Below, piece after piece: positions 1 through 12,089 of a stretch of DNA of 64,000 nucleotides. Position numbers and translations under genes: made by a program. Numbering within the stretch: the first letter of the stretch is position 1; every line of letters starts with the position of its first letter. The DNA lies in contig NC_091006.1 of the NCBI RefSeq assembly GCF_041146395.1, positions 12,034,001-12,098,000 on the forward strand, in the 5' to 3' direction. Source of the DNA: Eulemur rufifrons. Its lineage: Eukaryota > Chordata > Mammalia > Primates > Lemuridae. The notes beneath the pieces are model-generated. The model had not been told where the DNA came from, ran no database searches, and saw only the letters and a list, made by a program, of their open reading frames with translations.

Positions 1-589
1 TGTTGTTAAATCAACATACTGAGTAGAGGGGGGATCGATTTCTGGACTCTTTTTCTACTTGTCCACATTCTTTTAATTAATACTACACTTCTTTAGTTGA
101 TACCACACTACTGTAATTAATAAATCTTTATATTAATTCTTGGGGTGAGGGGGAAAGACCTTTAGCCATTCCCAGCTTCTCTCAGACCTACACCTGCAAC
201 TGCAGAGTTCAAGGGAGTTTGCTGAACACCAGAAAGAGACAAGGAGCCCCCCAAGGTCAGGAGCTGGTCCAGCACTCACAGCCAGGCCCCCCGCTCTCCT
301 GTTGGATAGAAACGATCTCACATGACACAAATGGACAAGGTCATTCTTTGTGTTGCAGCGATCTGTGAGAAATCCTATCTGAACACAGAGAAACACACAC
401 ATTGTCCAAACCACCACCGAGACCAATGTCCCCCTGTCCTGGCTAGTATGAGTGACACCGTTTCTTTACAGATCAGAGCTCCAGCCACACTCCACCCTCC
501 TCACCTTCAAGATAAGGTAATCATAGAGTGACCCTCGGTCCCTGACAGCATCCAACCTACAGTAAAGCCACTTTTCTTTTTTCTGTATA

Positions 590-1370
590 GTGTAGTAAAA
601 TAAGCATAGCAAAATTTACACTGTAGCCGTTTTAGGCATACGGTTCGGGGGTATTGGGCACATTGGTATGGTTGTACAACCATCACCACCTCCCATCTCT
701 GAAGTTTTCCCATCATCCCAAACTGAAATTCTGCACCCATTAAACATTAAACGCCCCATTCTCCCCTCCCCCAGCCCTTGGGAATCTCTAGTCTATTTCT
801 GACTCTATTAATTTGCCTATTCTAGATATTTCATGCAAGTGGAATCATACAATATTTGTATTTTTTTTTTTTTTTAAGAGACAGGGTCTTGCTTTGTCAC
901 TCAGGCTGGAGTGTAGAGGTGCTATCATAGCTCTTGGGCTCAAACGATCCTCCTGCCTCAGCCTCCCGAGTAGCTGGAACTACAGGCACGTGCCACCACA
1001 CTCGGCTGATTTATTTATTTATTTATTTTTTCATTTTTTTTAAGAGACAGGAACTTGCTATGTTTCCCAGGCTGGTCTTGAACTCCTGACCAAAAGTGAT
1101 CCTCCTGCCTCAACCTCCCTGTCCTGTTTTGTCTGGCTTATTTCATTTAGCATATTTCCAGGTTCACGGATATTGCAGGAGGTGGCAGAACTTCCTTACT
1201 TCTTTCTTAAGGCAGAAGCATATTCCATTGTATGGAGAGACACCCCCTCTTGTCTATCCCCCTCATCCATTGATGGACATTTGGATGGTTTCCACCTTTT
1301 GGCTATTGGGAATAACGCTGCCATAAACATTAGTGTGTTTGGGTTCCTGATTTAAATTCTTCTAGGTATA
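590..1370 (-). mobile_element. Old L1 3' end, antisense, split by an Alu
   Basis: Flanks at 590-862 and 1121-1370 read as antisense L1M-type 3' sequence (TTCCATTGTATGG, TGATGGACATTTGGATGG). The middle is the Alu listed separately. Confidence 0.7.
863..1120 (-). mobile_element. Alu (J-like), antisense
   Basis: Antisense Alu: T tract, GAGACAGGGTCTTGC, CAGCCTCCCGAGTAGCTGG, then a second arm with GTTTCCCAGGCTGGTC. Diverged and truncated. Confidence 0.85.
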
Positions 1371-2644
1371 AAACACATTCTATTTTGAACCCTTTCCCAA
1401 ATCATCAAACACAAACTCAAATCCTACCATCCGTTCTTTCAAACACCCTCTTTTTGAGACTCCCCACAGACCCTCTCCTTTGTCCTGTCTTCCTCTTAGC
1501 AACAAGCCAATAAACCCAACTTGGCTTGACCACTAGTGCCCCCTTGATGGTCTCTGGCTGAGTGATGTTGACCAATATCTCAAAAATCAACCTGTGCTCC
1601 AAAAGCATTTCTGGGAAAACACCAGATTCCCTATCTCTTCACCTACTAATCCCAGGCATGGTCTCTCTTCTTCATTTTCACCAATCTAATAAGCAAAAAT
1701 TTACATTTAATTTCTTTAAAAATTTATAGAGAGGGGGCCCATTCAATTGCATCTTAAAGACCAAGGAAATTGCTGGATTATTCCTGTTGATAGTGGAGCC
1801 ATCATGAGTCTTGGTGACCAATGCGTTCTCAGTCACCCAAAAGGAGAATAAAATCTCCAATTGTGTTCTCAGAAAGGAAGAATGTTCTAGAATGTTCTCA
1901 GAAAGGAAGCAAACTAAATATCCAATTATGGTAGAGTGCTAGCTACCATGAGATACTAACCAGCAGTTGGAGAGCAAGTAAATTTAAAACCACAACATCT
2001 ATTGGTTTTGTTTAATTTTGTATTTGATTTCCTATTGAATTTTCATCTTCCACTGATTCCAATGTTTAGATGCAGGTCTGTGCAGCTCAGAGGGCTGGAC
2101 TCATGCCAACTAAGCTCATGAGCCCAACATAGAAAGCGGAGTAAACCAGAGCCCAGGTCATTTACTTACAAGGAGAAACCAGCAAGGCTCCACTTGAGTA
2201 CCCATCAGACCACTGGCCAGTGGGCAAATCCCAGTCCAGAAACCAACCATTACCAGGGCTATGTATACTGAACCTTCCCACATCCAGGCACCAGGGGGCA
2301 ACTTCAGGAATGGACAGCAGGGGCCAGAGTGGCCTCAAGGGACCGGGGAGGAGGCTGCTGGATGACCCAGGCAGGAGGGGTGGTGGCTGCACAAGGTGGC
2401 CAGCAGGGAGGTGGGAGGAGCAGGCAGATTAGATTCCCTGGCATTGGCTCCCGGGGACTGGCTGCCTGTCCTAGGATGGGGACCCTACCACGGGTAATGA
2501 TGCTGAATGACACCCCGGAGTCCCTTGTCGGGGAGGAATGCCACCTCCCCCTGGGCTAGAGCCCCATGAGGGTGAAAGCAAAGTTGTGTTGGCCACGGGG
2601 GTCTCCCAGCCCTGGCCCCCCGCAAACAGTAGCTGCTCAATAAT
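1371..2644. other. Unique intergenic DNA upstream of the homeobox gene
   Basis: No repeat or gene recognised at 1371-2644. The ORFs here are short and overlap on both strands. An AGAATGTTCT palindrome-like pair lies near 1880-1900. Confidence 0.4.
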
Positions 2645-2790
2645 GAAAGGCTTAATCAATCATTCAGCTCCTCCAGGGGGCAGGGACTGCAGGGTGGGGT
2701 AGGAAAGGGAGGGTCCCAGCAGGGTGGGCCTGGGTGGGCACGCCTTGGAGGTGAAACATATTTAAGCCCTGGGTCCTGTGAGTGCAGCGG
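2645..2790 (+). promoter_or_regulatory. Putative core promoter of the TPRX2-like gene
   Basis: A TATA-like CATATTTAAG at 2757-2766 lies about 50 bp before the start codon, giving room for a short 5' UTR. Further up, CTTAATCAATC near 2650 contains a TAATC core, the motif preferred by K50 homeodomains. Function is inferred from position only. Confidence 0.4.
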
Positions 2791-2816
2791 CATGTTGGAG
2801 ACACAGCGGGAGCAGG

Positions 2817-2841
2817 ATGGACGACCCCAACTGTTTGCAGG
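2817..2841 (+). CDS. TPRX2: TPRX2-like exon 1 (coding part)
   Basis: The first exon encodes MDDPNCLQ plus the first base of a Gly codon. It ends at a strong donor, G|GTGAGT at 2842. The human TPRX1 N-terminus has the same shape (M-x-DP-x-x-LQG), which supports this start. An ATG at 2792 is in a different frame. Confidence 0.8.
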
Positions 2842-5017
2842 GTGAGTGGGGGTGGGGACGTGAGGGGCCCCGGCTGATCTTGTGGCCCTGGCTGCAGAGT
2901 GGCAGCTGGGGCACCCAGAGAAGGACTGGGCTCATGTAGGATGGCTTCCTGCCCTCTAGAGTGGGGAGGATTTAGTGGTGTTTGGGAAATGAAATGAAAT
3001 TATGCAAGTGAGCTGAGCAGAGGACTGGGCACACGGTCCCCTCTTCCCAAGTGTCTGGGGTCCTTTAGCCCTTGGATGGAGGGGGACCTGGGGGAGGGCA
3101 GAACAGGCCTGAGGCACCAGCCAGGGGTGCTGTGGGGTGAGGAGCCACCTGCCTGCCTTCCCCAACTATGGGGTCCCTAATAACGGCAGGAGCTGTTATC
3201 ATTTCAAGGATGTGGACGCTCAGGCCCAGAGAGGTGCAGGGTCTGGGCTAGGAGGTGGAGAGTCAGGGTCTGACCCAGGGCCTGTGGTCCAGGTAGCCAC
3301 TGTCACCCAGGGGCCGCCTTTGGCCTTAGGCGCCTGCTCCGAGCCGGGCCCAGGGGAGGGGGTCCCTAGGGGGCTGCGGGCTGCTTTGGGACTCATCTGA
3401 CCCTGTTCCCCTCCCTCCCTCAGGCCCAGGGTCCTCAGATGCCCCAAAGAAGCAGCGGCAGGAGCGCACCGTCTACAACAAGGAACAACTGAAAGAGCTA
3501 GAAAAACACTTTGAGACCAACAGGCACCCCACCCACGAGGACCGAGAAGCCCTGGCTGAACGACTCAACCTAACGGAGTACCAAGTGCAGGTCTGGCCCC
3601 TCCATCCCCCCCAGTAATGATAAGAACCTCTCCCCGCCATTGTCACTCTCCGAGTGCCTCCCTCCCTCCCACGAAGGAGAAGAGACCCCCCTCCCCCGGT
3701 CTAGCTAGCAAGGGGTCCCGCCGGGGGACCCAGGGCTGCACGGAGTCCCGCTTCAACTCTGTGCTACGTGAACCCACCAACACGATGGGCCCAGACTGTC
3801 GCTCCACCGGGCCTCCCGGTGCGTGGATCTCAGAGTTCCCCTGTGACCCCGGTGATCCCGGTGACCCTCTCCCGCAGAGCTTCCCCAGGCCCTGGGCTCC
3901 TGGGAGCCAGGCCTGCGCCAGCCACCCCTCCCCTTGGCAACCGGAGCCCCTGGGGCCTCTGATGAGTCTGGGGCGGAGAGGCCTGAGGCAGGCCTTGCAC
4001 CAGCCTGTCTCACACCTCCTCCCTCCCCTCTGTCCACCCCCCTAGGTGTGGTTCAAGAACCACAGGGCCAAATACGCTAGGCTCCAGCGACAACTGCAGG
4101 GACCAGAGCTGCGAGGCCTGGGAGGCCATGGAGGCCGCGGAGTCCGTGGAGTCGGCAGAGCCCGCGGAACCAGCGCAGCCGGCGCTGCGCCCACCTGCCC
4201 CAGAGCCCCCGCCCCTGGCGGCCCCGTGTTCCTGCAGGGCCCGAGTTTCCAGAATCCCACTCTGCCCTGCCCCTCGGGAATCTTCCCAACAGCCCAACCG
4301 GCCGCCTGCAGCCTGTATCAGACCTCGGGGGCCCCTGGGTACGGCGCCCAGGAGGGCTTCCCGGGTGCCCCAGGCCCCACGCCAGGCTCAAGCCAGGGCC
4401 CAATTTCAGGCCCACTCCCAACCCCAGGCCTAACCCAATACCCATATTCAGGCCTGCAGCCAACCCCAAACCCACCCCTGGACCCATATTCAGGCCCGCA
4501 GCCAACCCCAAACCCACCCTTGGACCCACATTCAGGCCTACAGCCGATCGCAGACCCGCATTCAGGCCTACAGCCGATCGCAGACCCGCATTCAGGCCTA
4601 CAGCCGATCCCGGACCCGCATTCAGGCCTACAGCCGATCCCGGGCCCGCATTCAGGCCTACAGCCGATCCCGGGCCCGCATTCAGGCCTACAGCCGATCC
4701 CGGGCCCGCATTCAGGCCTACAGCCGATCCCGGGCCCGCATTCAGGCCTACAGCCGATCCCGGGCCCGCATTCAGGCCTACAGCCGATCCCAGACCAAAC
4801 TCCAGGCCCAACTCCAGACCCACTGTGGCTGCAGAGCCTCTATAACTCCCACTTCTTGTCGGACACTTCTTTACCCTCCGATTACTCAGGGGTTTTATCA
4901 TCATCCCAAGGCTCCTTCCTGGGCTCCTCGGTCTCCAGCACCTTGTCTGGGGACCTAAAGGGGGATGATTTGGGGTCCAAACAAGACTCAGGCCCCAGAT
5001 TGTTTCAGGATTTATAG
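2817..5017 (+). CDS. TPRX2: TPRX2-like K50 homeobox transcription factor (three exons, complete)
   Basis: Joined exons 2817-2841, 3424-3590 and 4046-5017 give an open 387-codon protein. Homeodomain residues 19-78 have canonical spacing (R5, Y8, L16, F20, W48, F49, K50, N51, R53) and the intron sits between homeodomain positions 46 and 47, as in PRD-class genes. K50 is the OTX/CRX-type specificity residue. The tail resembles TPRX1/TPRX2: a PSGI motif, a CSLYQ motif, a proline-rich repeat region and the C-terminus SGPR..DL. Known role of the family: nuclear regulators of early embryonic (zygotic) genome activation, derived from CRX by duplication. I chose TPRX2 over TPRX1 because the gene lies beside SULT2A1 and points towards it; the paralogue assignment is an inference. 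Unusual points are H52 in place of Arg and a decapeptide repeat instead of the human tetrapeptide one. No frameshift or premature stop is seen. Confidence 0.85.
3180..3290 (-). mobile_element. MIR fragment in intron 1 of the TPRX2-like gene
   Basis: The stretch with GGCCCAGAGAGGTGCAG followed by a GTCTGACCCAGG-like segment has the typical layout of a MIR 3' half. Strand is tentative. Confidence 0.5.
3424..3590 (+). CDS. TPRX2: TPRX2-like exon 2 (homeodomain positions 1-46)
   Basis: The acceptor is a pyrimidine tract ending CCTCAG at 3423. The exon runs 167 nt and encodes residues 9-64, covering helices 1 and 2 of the homeodomain and the start of helix 3. It ends CAG|GTCTGG; the donor has GT but a weak +3 to +6 match. 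Exons 1 and 2 together make exactly 64 codons. Confidence 0.85.
4046..5017 (+). CDS. TPRX2: TPRX2-like exon 3 (recognition helix, repeat tail, stop)
   Basis: The acceptor CCCCCCTAG ends at 4045 and the exon opens with VWFKNHRAK, completing helix 3. The rest is an Arg/Gly/Ala-rich linker, then a Pro-rich region with nine near-identical ten-residue units (about residues 226-315), then a Ser/Asp-rich acidic C-terminus that could be an activation domain (inference). TAG stop at 5015-5017. Confidence 0.85.
   Translation: MWFKNHRAKYARLQRQLQGPELRGLGGHGGRGVRGVGRARGTSAAGAAPTCPRAPAPGGPVFLQGPSFQNPTLPCPSGIFPTAQPAACSLYQTSGAPGYGAQEGFPGAPGPTPGSSQGPISGPLPTPGLTQYPYSGLQPTPNPPLDPYSGPQPTPNPPLDPHSGLQPIADPHSGLQPIADPHSGLQPIPDPHSGLQPIPGPHSGLQPIPGPHSGLQPIPGPHSGLQPIPGPHSGLQPIPGPHSGLQPIPDQTPGPTPDPLWLQSLYNSHFLSDTSLPSDYSGVLSSSQGSFLGSSVSSTLSGDLKGDDLGSKQDSGPRLFQDL
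4531..4800 (+). repeat. Coding minisatellite, nine 30-bp units in TPRX2-like exon 3
   Basis: Nine units start every 30 bases from 4531 (4531, 4561, up to 4771). Each encodes SGLQPI followed by AD, PD or PG and PH. Units 4-8 are identical at the nucleotide level; units 1-2 carry Ala, unit 3 Pro-Asp, and unit 9 ends in a diverged DQT. The unit length is a multiple of three, so gain or loss keeps frame. A degenerate 14-residue precursor (YSGLQPTPNPPLDP) lies just upstream at about 4440-4530. Confidence 0.97.
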
Positions 5018-5293
5018 AGCGGAGTGGTTGTGCCTTGAAGATCCCAGGAGGGCTGGGTGCTTTGTGTTGGCAAATGCAGCTCCTTGTACAGTGGTATCCA
5101 TGGGTTTTTGCATTTTTGTTTTTTGCCTGATTTTGTAGTTCATTTGTTTATTTATTAATGTTTATGATTTCTTTTTTTTTTTTTGCAGAGGTTGTAAAAT
5201 TTTAATTCAAAAGTTGTGGATCCATTGCATAAAATGTAGAAGTGGCCTTCATATTTATAATCATTCAGCCTTCATCATTTATCATTATCAAAA

Positions 5294-5309
5294 AATAAAA
5301 TGAAATAAA
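5294..5309 (+). terminator. Poly(A) signals of the TPRX2-like gene
   Basis: Two AATAAA hexamers at 5294-5299 and 5304-5309, about 280 nt past the stop codon, followed by a T-rich stretch. This is a plausible cleavage region. The 3' UTR holds a T tract at about 5172-5185. Confidence 0.6.
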
Positions 5310-5995
5310 ACTTTTTTCCCTTAAAGTGGTATGCTTTCGTGCCATATTTAGAACACCCAACAAAAGGAGGCATTTCCAAACTAAAGCTAAGAGTCCTTTA
5401 TGAAAGTTTCTTTTTGTGGCAGGGAAATCATTTATTCACTAAAGAGTCAGTGACATCATAAAATAGTAGATAGAGCTAAAAGTGTTCATAGAGACCACTT
5501 GGTCTGATCTCCTATTTTAAAATCACAAAGTGTTTTTTCAACAGCATCCACTGTCTCCTTGAAGATCATTTCTTCCTTTGACGTTTGACCTCATTTGACC
5601 CCTGGCCCATTAATGCTTCTCTTCTCTTCTCTTTTTCCATCAGCCCTCTGGGTCTCACTCCCCCATCTGTGGCCTGGACTTTCGCAGCAGGCTTGGGAGC
5701 ACTGCTCTAACATGCAAACTGGAGCTCACCCCACTGACCTGCCCTGTCTGCCATTCCATGAGGCTCCCGGCCAGCCTCATGTCCTCAGAGTTCTCTTGGA
5801 CATTTCTCTGGCGAGCATGTCCTCCCCAGCTAGCATCTGCACTCTCACCCCATCACTCGATTCACAGGAGCAAGTCACCACACTGGATCCACTCCAGAGC
5901 CAAGCTCTGCAACCTCAGGAGCTGCCCAGTGCTGCTGGTTGCTTCTTTCATTCGTCTCGTACCAATATTCCGTTGCATGCCACGCTCACAAAATC
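5310..5995. other. Unique intergenic DNA downstream of the homeobox gene
   Basis: Nothing recognised. ORFs at 5595-6245 run into the adjacent L1 tail and show no domain. Confidence 0.4.
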
Positions 5996-6245
5996 TCTTT
6001 TTTATTTTATTTTATTTTTATTTTTTGTTTGTTTTTCAGCTCATTATGGGGCTACAAAAGATCAGGCTATATACATTGCCCATGCCTCCCCATCCCCCCC
6101 GAGTCTGAGCTTCAGTTGTGTCCATTCCCTAGACAGTGCACATCACACTCATCATGTAGGTATGCTCCCCTCCCCTCCCCCCCCCCAGTCAGAACTTCAA
6201 GCGTGTCCATTCCCCAGGCAGTGCGCATTTCACTCAAGTTTATGA
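5996..6245 (-). mobile_element. Strepsirrhine-type L1 3' tail, antisense, with internal duplication
   Basis: T-rich tract, then CAGCTCATTATGGGGCTAC and ATTGCCCATG, the antisense 3' tail of a strepsirrhine L1. The block at about 6102-6150 recurs at 6187-6235, so this copy contains an 85-bp tandem duplication. Confidence 0.75.
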
Positions 6246-6554
6246 TTTCTTAACATAAAACTTATACTGCTAATATCTCCTATGCTGTGGCTTGTCGTTT
6301 TACTTTTGCTAAATAAACCACTCTGGGTACCACTAAAAATATTCGTTGGCAGACTGATACTTTAGTAAAATCCCACTGCACCCCAGAACCCCAAAGATAT
6401 CCTAAATACAAACAGAACTTAAAAATGTAGATTCAATAGACAAAACCTGTTATAGACATTTCTAAGTTTTAGCCCAGCTTTTATTGGCTTTTTGCCTTTC
6501 TACAAAGTTTAAAAATGAGCTTTGAGGTTTCTTCAAGAAATTTGTGGGGGGTTT

Positions 6555-6780
6555 TACCTAAGCACATTTAGGAATAATATTAATCGGGTGTCGGGCAGAT
6601 GTCGGGGGTGGGGGGGAGGAGGGGATGGGTGTATACATAATGAGTGCGATATGCACTGTCTGGGGGATGGACACGCTTGAGGCTCTGACTTGTCGGGGAG
6701 AGAGAGGGGAGGGGGAGCAAGGGCAATATACGTAACCCAAACTTTTGTACCCCCATAATATGCTGAAATAAAAAAAAAGA
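6555..6780 (+). mobile_element. Strepsirrhine-type L1 3' tail, sense
   Basis: Ends CCCCCATAATATGCTGAAATAAAAAAAA at 6750-6779. It is the same tail family as the copy at 5996-6245 but in opposite orientation. Confidence 0.75.
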
Positions 6781-7049
6781 AGTTTGTGGGGGATTTTAAT
6801 TGGAATTAAATGAAATCCATAAATGTGTTCAGAGAGGAATTGACAGACATCTTTACAATACTGAGCTTTCTAATCTACTTAGAGTATTTATTCATATTCA
6901 TTCATTTGGTCTTTTACAAGAGCTCTCCATGAAGTGTTATTGTTTAACCATAGAAGTCTTGCATACATCTTTCTGTAGATCTATTTCTCATACCTCCTCT
7001 CTGTTAATGTCTGATATCTCAGATGGTATTTTTAATTTCATTTTTTAAT

Positions 7050-8869
7050 CTGTCTTGTCTATAGGATTTAGTTGATCTATGTATTTAGTTTCCAGGAGCC
7101 TCACTCAATTCTTTATGATTCTAATAATTTGTCTATATATTCATTTGAAAGGGAGTAAAGTTCATGGTCAAGTTCATGGTCATCCTGTAAGCACTGCCTC
7201 CTGCAAAGCCAGGGAGTGTACCTACTCCTTGGTATTTGCTGCCCCTCAGTCCTCTCCCAGCTGTCTCCTGTCCCACTTCCTCTGCCACCCCCTGGTGGCC
7301 ATCCTGGCCCCGAGGTCTCCCCACAGCCGGTTCTCTGACCCTGTCCCGGTCCCATTTAGCAAATGCTCTAATCCTCTTAGTCCAGGCCGGCCTGAGCAGA
7401 GCAGAGACAGAATTAGATCAGATGTGGGGGTGGAAGGAGGACGGCTGCGAGTGTGGGGACAGACTGCCGGGATAGCAAGACAGCCCCTCCTTATCTAACA
7501 GACCCTGGTAGGGACAGGCCGCACAAACACTGCAACTCCACACTAGTCAGAGACTGACATTGTGGGAAGGGTAGAGAGAAATCCAATCTTCCATGTATGC
7601 CAGGTGAGGGAGCGAGGGTGGGGGAGTCCCTGTACATCCTGGGGGCAGGGGGAGAGGTGGTCCAACCTGACAGATTCACAATCACACCCTGGGGCTGGGG
7701 GGAGGGACCGTGGTGCTCCAGGGCCTTCCAGGCAGGTCGGTGAATGGAGAATGGATTTATTTATTGATGAATGGAGACTGAATTTGCATTTGCCCTGATT
7801 CGCTGAACAGAAAGTGAATGGGTTAAGTGCAAAAAGCTTCCTCTCTGCCTCACCCTCTCAATTCTATCTATTTCCATCCCCCAACCCCCTTTTCTTTTTC
7901 CTGGGCCATCCCAGTCCCTCCTGAATCTGGGAATGTTACCATCTCCTGGGAAGCTCTCCCACCTCTCCTCATCATCCCACGCTGTGGGCTGACCACCCCC
8001 GGTGGAAGCATCTGGACTTTCCACCCAGCCCAGGAGAGAGGGGAGGAGGTGACCTCCTGAAGGCGGGTGTTGGAACTTCTCCACACCTGTGTTCTTGGGG
8101 GGTGTGCCACAGCCAGAATGTCTCTTGGTTTTCCTGTCTGTAGCCAAAACCAAACCAAAACAACAAAACATACACACACAAAAAATCCCCCAATCCTCAA
8201 AGTATATATGAGGGTATCTCTGAGAAGAGTTCACTGAACCTTCGACACGTGAGTCTGGTTCAAGCTGAATTCCGTTCTGGGTGCTCTGGGGTGGAGGGGG
8301 AGGGGGCGTGGGTGGCAATGTCTTTGTCCTGGCAGGATTGGGGAGAGGGGAGAAAGGACTCACAGGGAAACCCAGAGAGACTGGGAGTGAGGGGGAGGGG
8401 ACAGATGACGTCTTCAAATCAATAGGGGAAGGGAAGAGCCATTTTGAGACATTCAGGGATGGGTGAGAGACATGGTCACACTCACAGACACAGGGTGCCG
8501 CCTTGTCTGGGTGGAACAAAGTGTGAAAAAGATGATACAAGGACTGCAGACATTGTCCGGGGGGCTGCGGGGGTAGTTTCTATTCAGGGAGCTTCATTTC
8601 CAGGATGAAAAGACTGGAATCAGACATAATAGGAGAGGTAACCCACCTTCTGGCAGGGACCAGCTGAGTCTCAGAGTGATGCAGAGGATGGGGCACCGTT
8701 TGAGTGGCACAGACGTGTCACCTGAGACCGAGGTGTGTGGGCTCCTCAGCCTGGCTGGAAGGACAGTGGGGCATGAGACACCTCCCCTGTTCTCACCTGG
8801 ATTCTGCTCACGGGGAGCCTCCATCCAACTAGACACCCCACACTCCAAGTCTGCCAGGGCTAGTTGGTC
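7050..8869. other. Unique intergenic DNA between TPRX2-like and SULT2A1
   Basis: No convincing gene or repeat. The - strand ORF at 7761-8540 (259 codons) is the longest here but has no recognisable domain and is low-complexity (PPPPPPP). I treat it as chance. Confidence 0.4.
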
Positions 8870-9340
8870 CCTGCGGGATGCGCATCCCAGGGAGGCCACT
8901 TGGTTTAACACCCTGGGTCACCCTGGATCCCTGGATCTAGTACATCTGGGTGGGGCTTGAGATTTTTGCAGTTCTAACAAGTTCCCAGGTGATGCCGCTG
9001 GTTGGGGATGACACTTTGAGAATCACTGCTCTAAATTGAGGGTCTCAAACTTGCCACACATTAGCACCAGCTGGGGGGGGGGGGGTGTTTAACATTCCCG
9101 TACTCCAGGCCAGTTAAGCAGTGTCCAGAGCTGGTGGAGCACACCTGTAGGCCCAGCTACTCAGGAGGCTGAGGCTGGAGGATCACTGGAGCCCGGGAGT
9201 TCGAGACCAGCCTGGGCAACATGGCAAAACCCTGTCTCTAACAACGACAAAGCAGTGTGTGTGGGGGGAGCCAGTATGTTTTAAAGCTCCCAGGCGACAC
9301 CAGTATGCAAAGCTTGAGAACTACTGCTCTCGACTGGGAG
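8870..9340. mobile_element. MER5A-type DNA transposon remnants with a nested Alu monomer
   Basis: GTTCCCAGGTGATGCCGCTGG and TTTGAGAATCACTGCTC end one MER5A-like copy near 9035. A second starts GGGTCTCAAACTTG near 9040, is interrupted at about 9125-9252, and ends CTTGAGAACTACTGCTC near 9331. Confidence 0.65.
9125..9252 (+). mobile_element. Alu monomer (FLAM-like), sense
   Basis: Single arm: CACACCTGTAGGCCCAGCTAC, GGCTGAGGCTGGAGGATCAC, GAGACCAGCCTGGGCAACAT. Flanked by AGCAGTGT on both sides (about 9118 and 9251), a probable target-site duplication. Confidence 0.75.
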
Positions 9341-9722
9341 CGGATGGAATTGAGAGTTCAAATATGGCCGTCATGACTAAGACCGCACCACGACTTTACT
9401 TCACTAAAAGAAAGTCCAAAATTGCCTTATCTGATTGTTCCTTTCATAGAAATCCATCTAACTAAAACCCAGGGCCATAAAGAGAAAGATTTGGAATGGT
9501 CATTTTTTTATAGTAAAGTGAATACAGTAGCCATCAATAGAATTAAAAAGTTAAAAAATGTCTCCAAGCCAATTAAAATTTTTTTCTTTTTAAAGATATT
9601 TTTATCTTGTAATTTGCCACCTTCATGTTTCCTTTGTGGCAAAACCCATTTTATTTAATAACTGACTCTTTCTCTGAAATTCTTCTGAAGAAAATGCCTG
9701 ACAGGAAATAAGAAGAGTGTGA

Positions 9723-10077
<355 letters not shown>

Positions 10078-10081
10078 TGTT

Positions 10082-10126
10082 CTTTCCCTTTCTTTTCTCT
10101 CTCTCTCTCTCTTTTTTTTTTTTTTT
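10082..10126. repeat. CT/T-rich microsatellite
   Basis: A TTTCTTTTCTC run followed by (CT)n and a T tract, next to the Alu end. Confidence 0.85.
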
Positions 10127-10455
10127 CCGCAACTGACTTAAAGGAGTGTGGGTTTTTATTGTTGTCACTTAGATGTCCCTAGAGACACAGTGGGGTCCGG
10201 TCATTGGTTCACTCAGGAGCACCAACAGAGCTGGAAGATAGGAGTCCACATACCTGTCGTGATGCCCTACAGCCACCAGGGGGCAATAATACACCACCCT
10301 TCCGGCCCCACGGAACGGCCGGGGCGAGTTTGGTCCTGGGGTCTCCCGGGACCCTCCTAGACTTGCTGTTTCACACAGGGGACATCTACATTCAAGTGGG
10401 AGAAAAACAGGGAAAGTACACAGAGGCAACGTTGTATTTCTTTCCATTAGTGTAA

Positions 10456-12045
<1,590 letters not shown>

Positions 12046-12089
12046 CGCTGATTCTGTGTCCTGTAGAACAGGCCCCAAATCCTACAGGT

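Noticed and set aside
2792..2841. Upstream ATG at 2792 as the TPRX2-like start
   Set aside because: It is out of frame with the homeodomain; the ATG at 2817 gives the family N-terminus.
3617..4045. 142-codon ORF
   Set aside because: It is intron 2 of the TPRX2-like gene, GC-rich and without domain.
4531..4800. CRISPR-like regular repeats
   Set aside because: Units are contiguous with no spacers and lie in a mammalian coding exon.
4077..4904. Antisense 275-codon ORF across the TPRX2-like repeat array
   Set aside because: It is a shadow of the repeat: the 30-bp period keeps all frames open, and the translation is a low-complexity echo (AVGLNAGPGS).
7761..8540. 259-codon - strand ORF
   Set aside because: Low-complexity proline/serine-rich, no domain, no splice or promoter context, and overlapping frames are also open.
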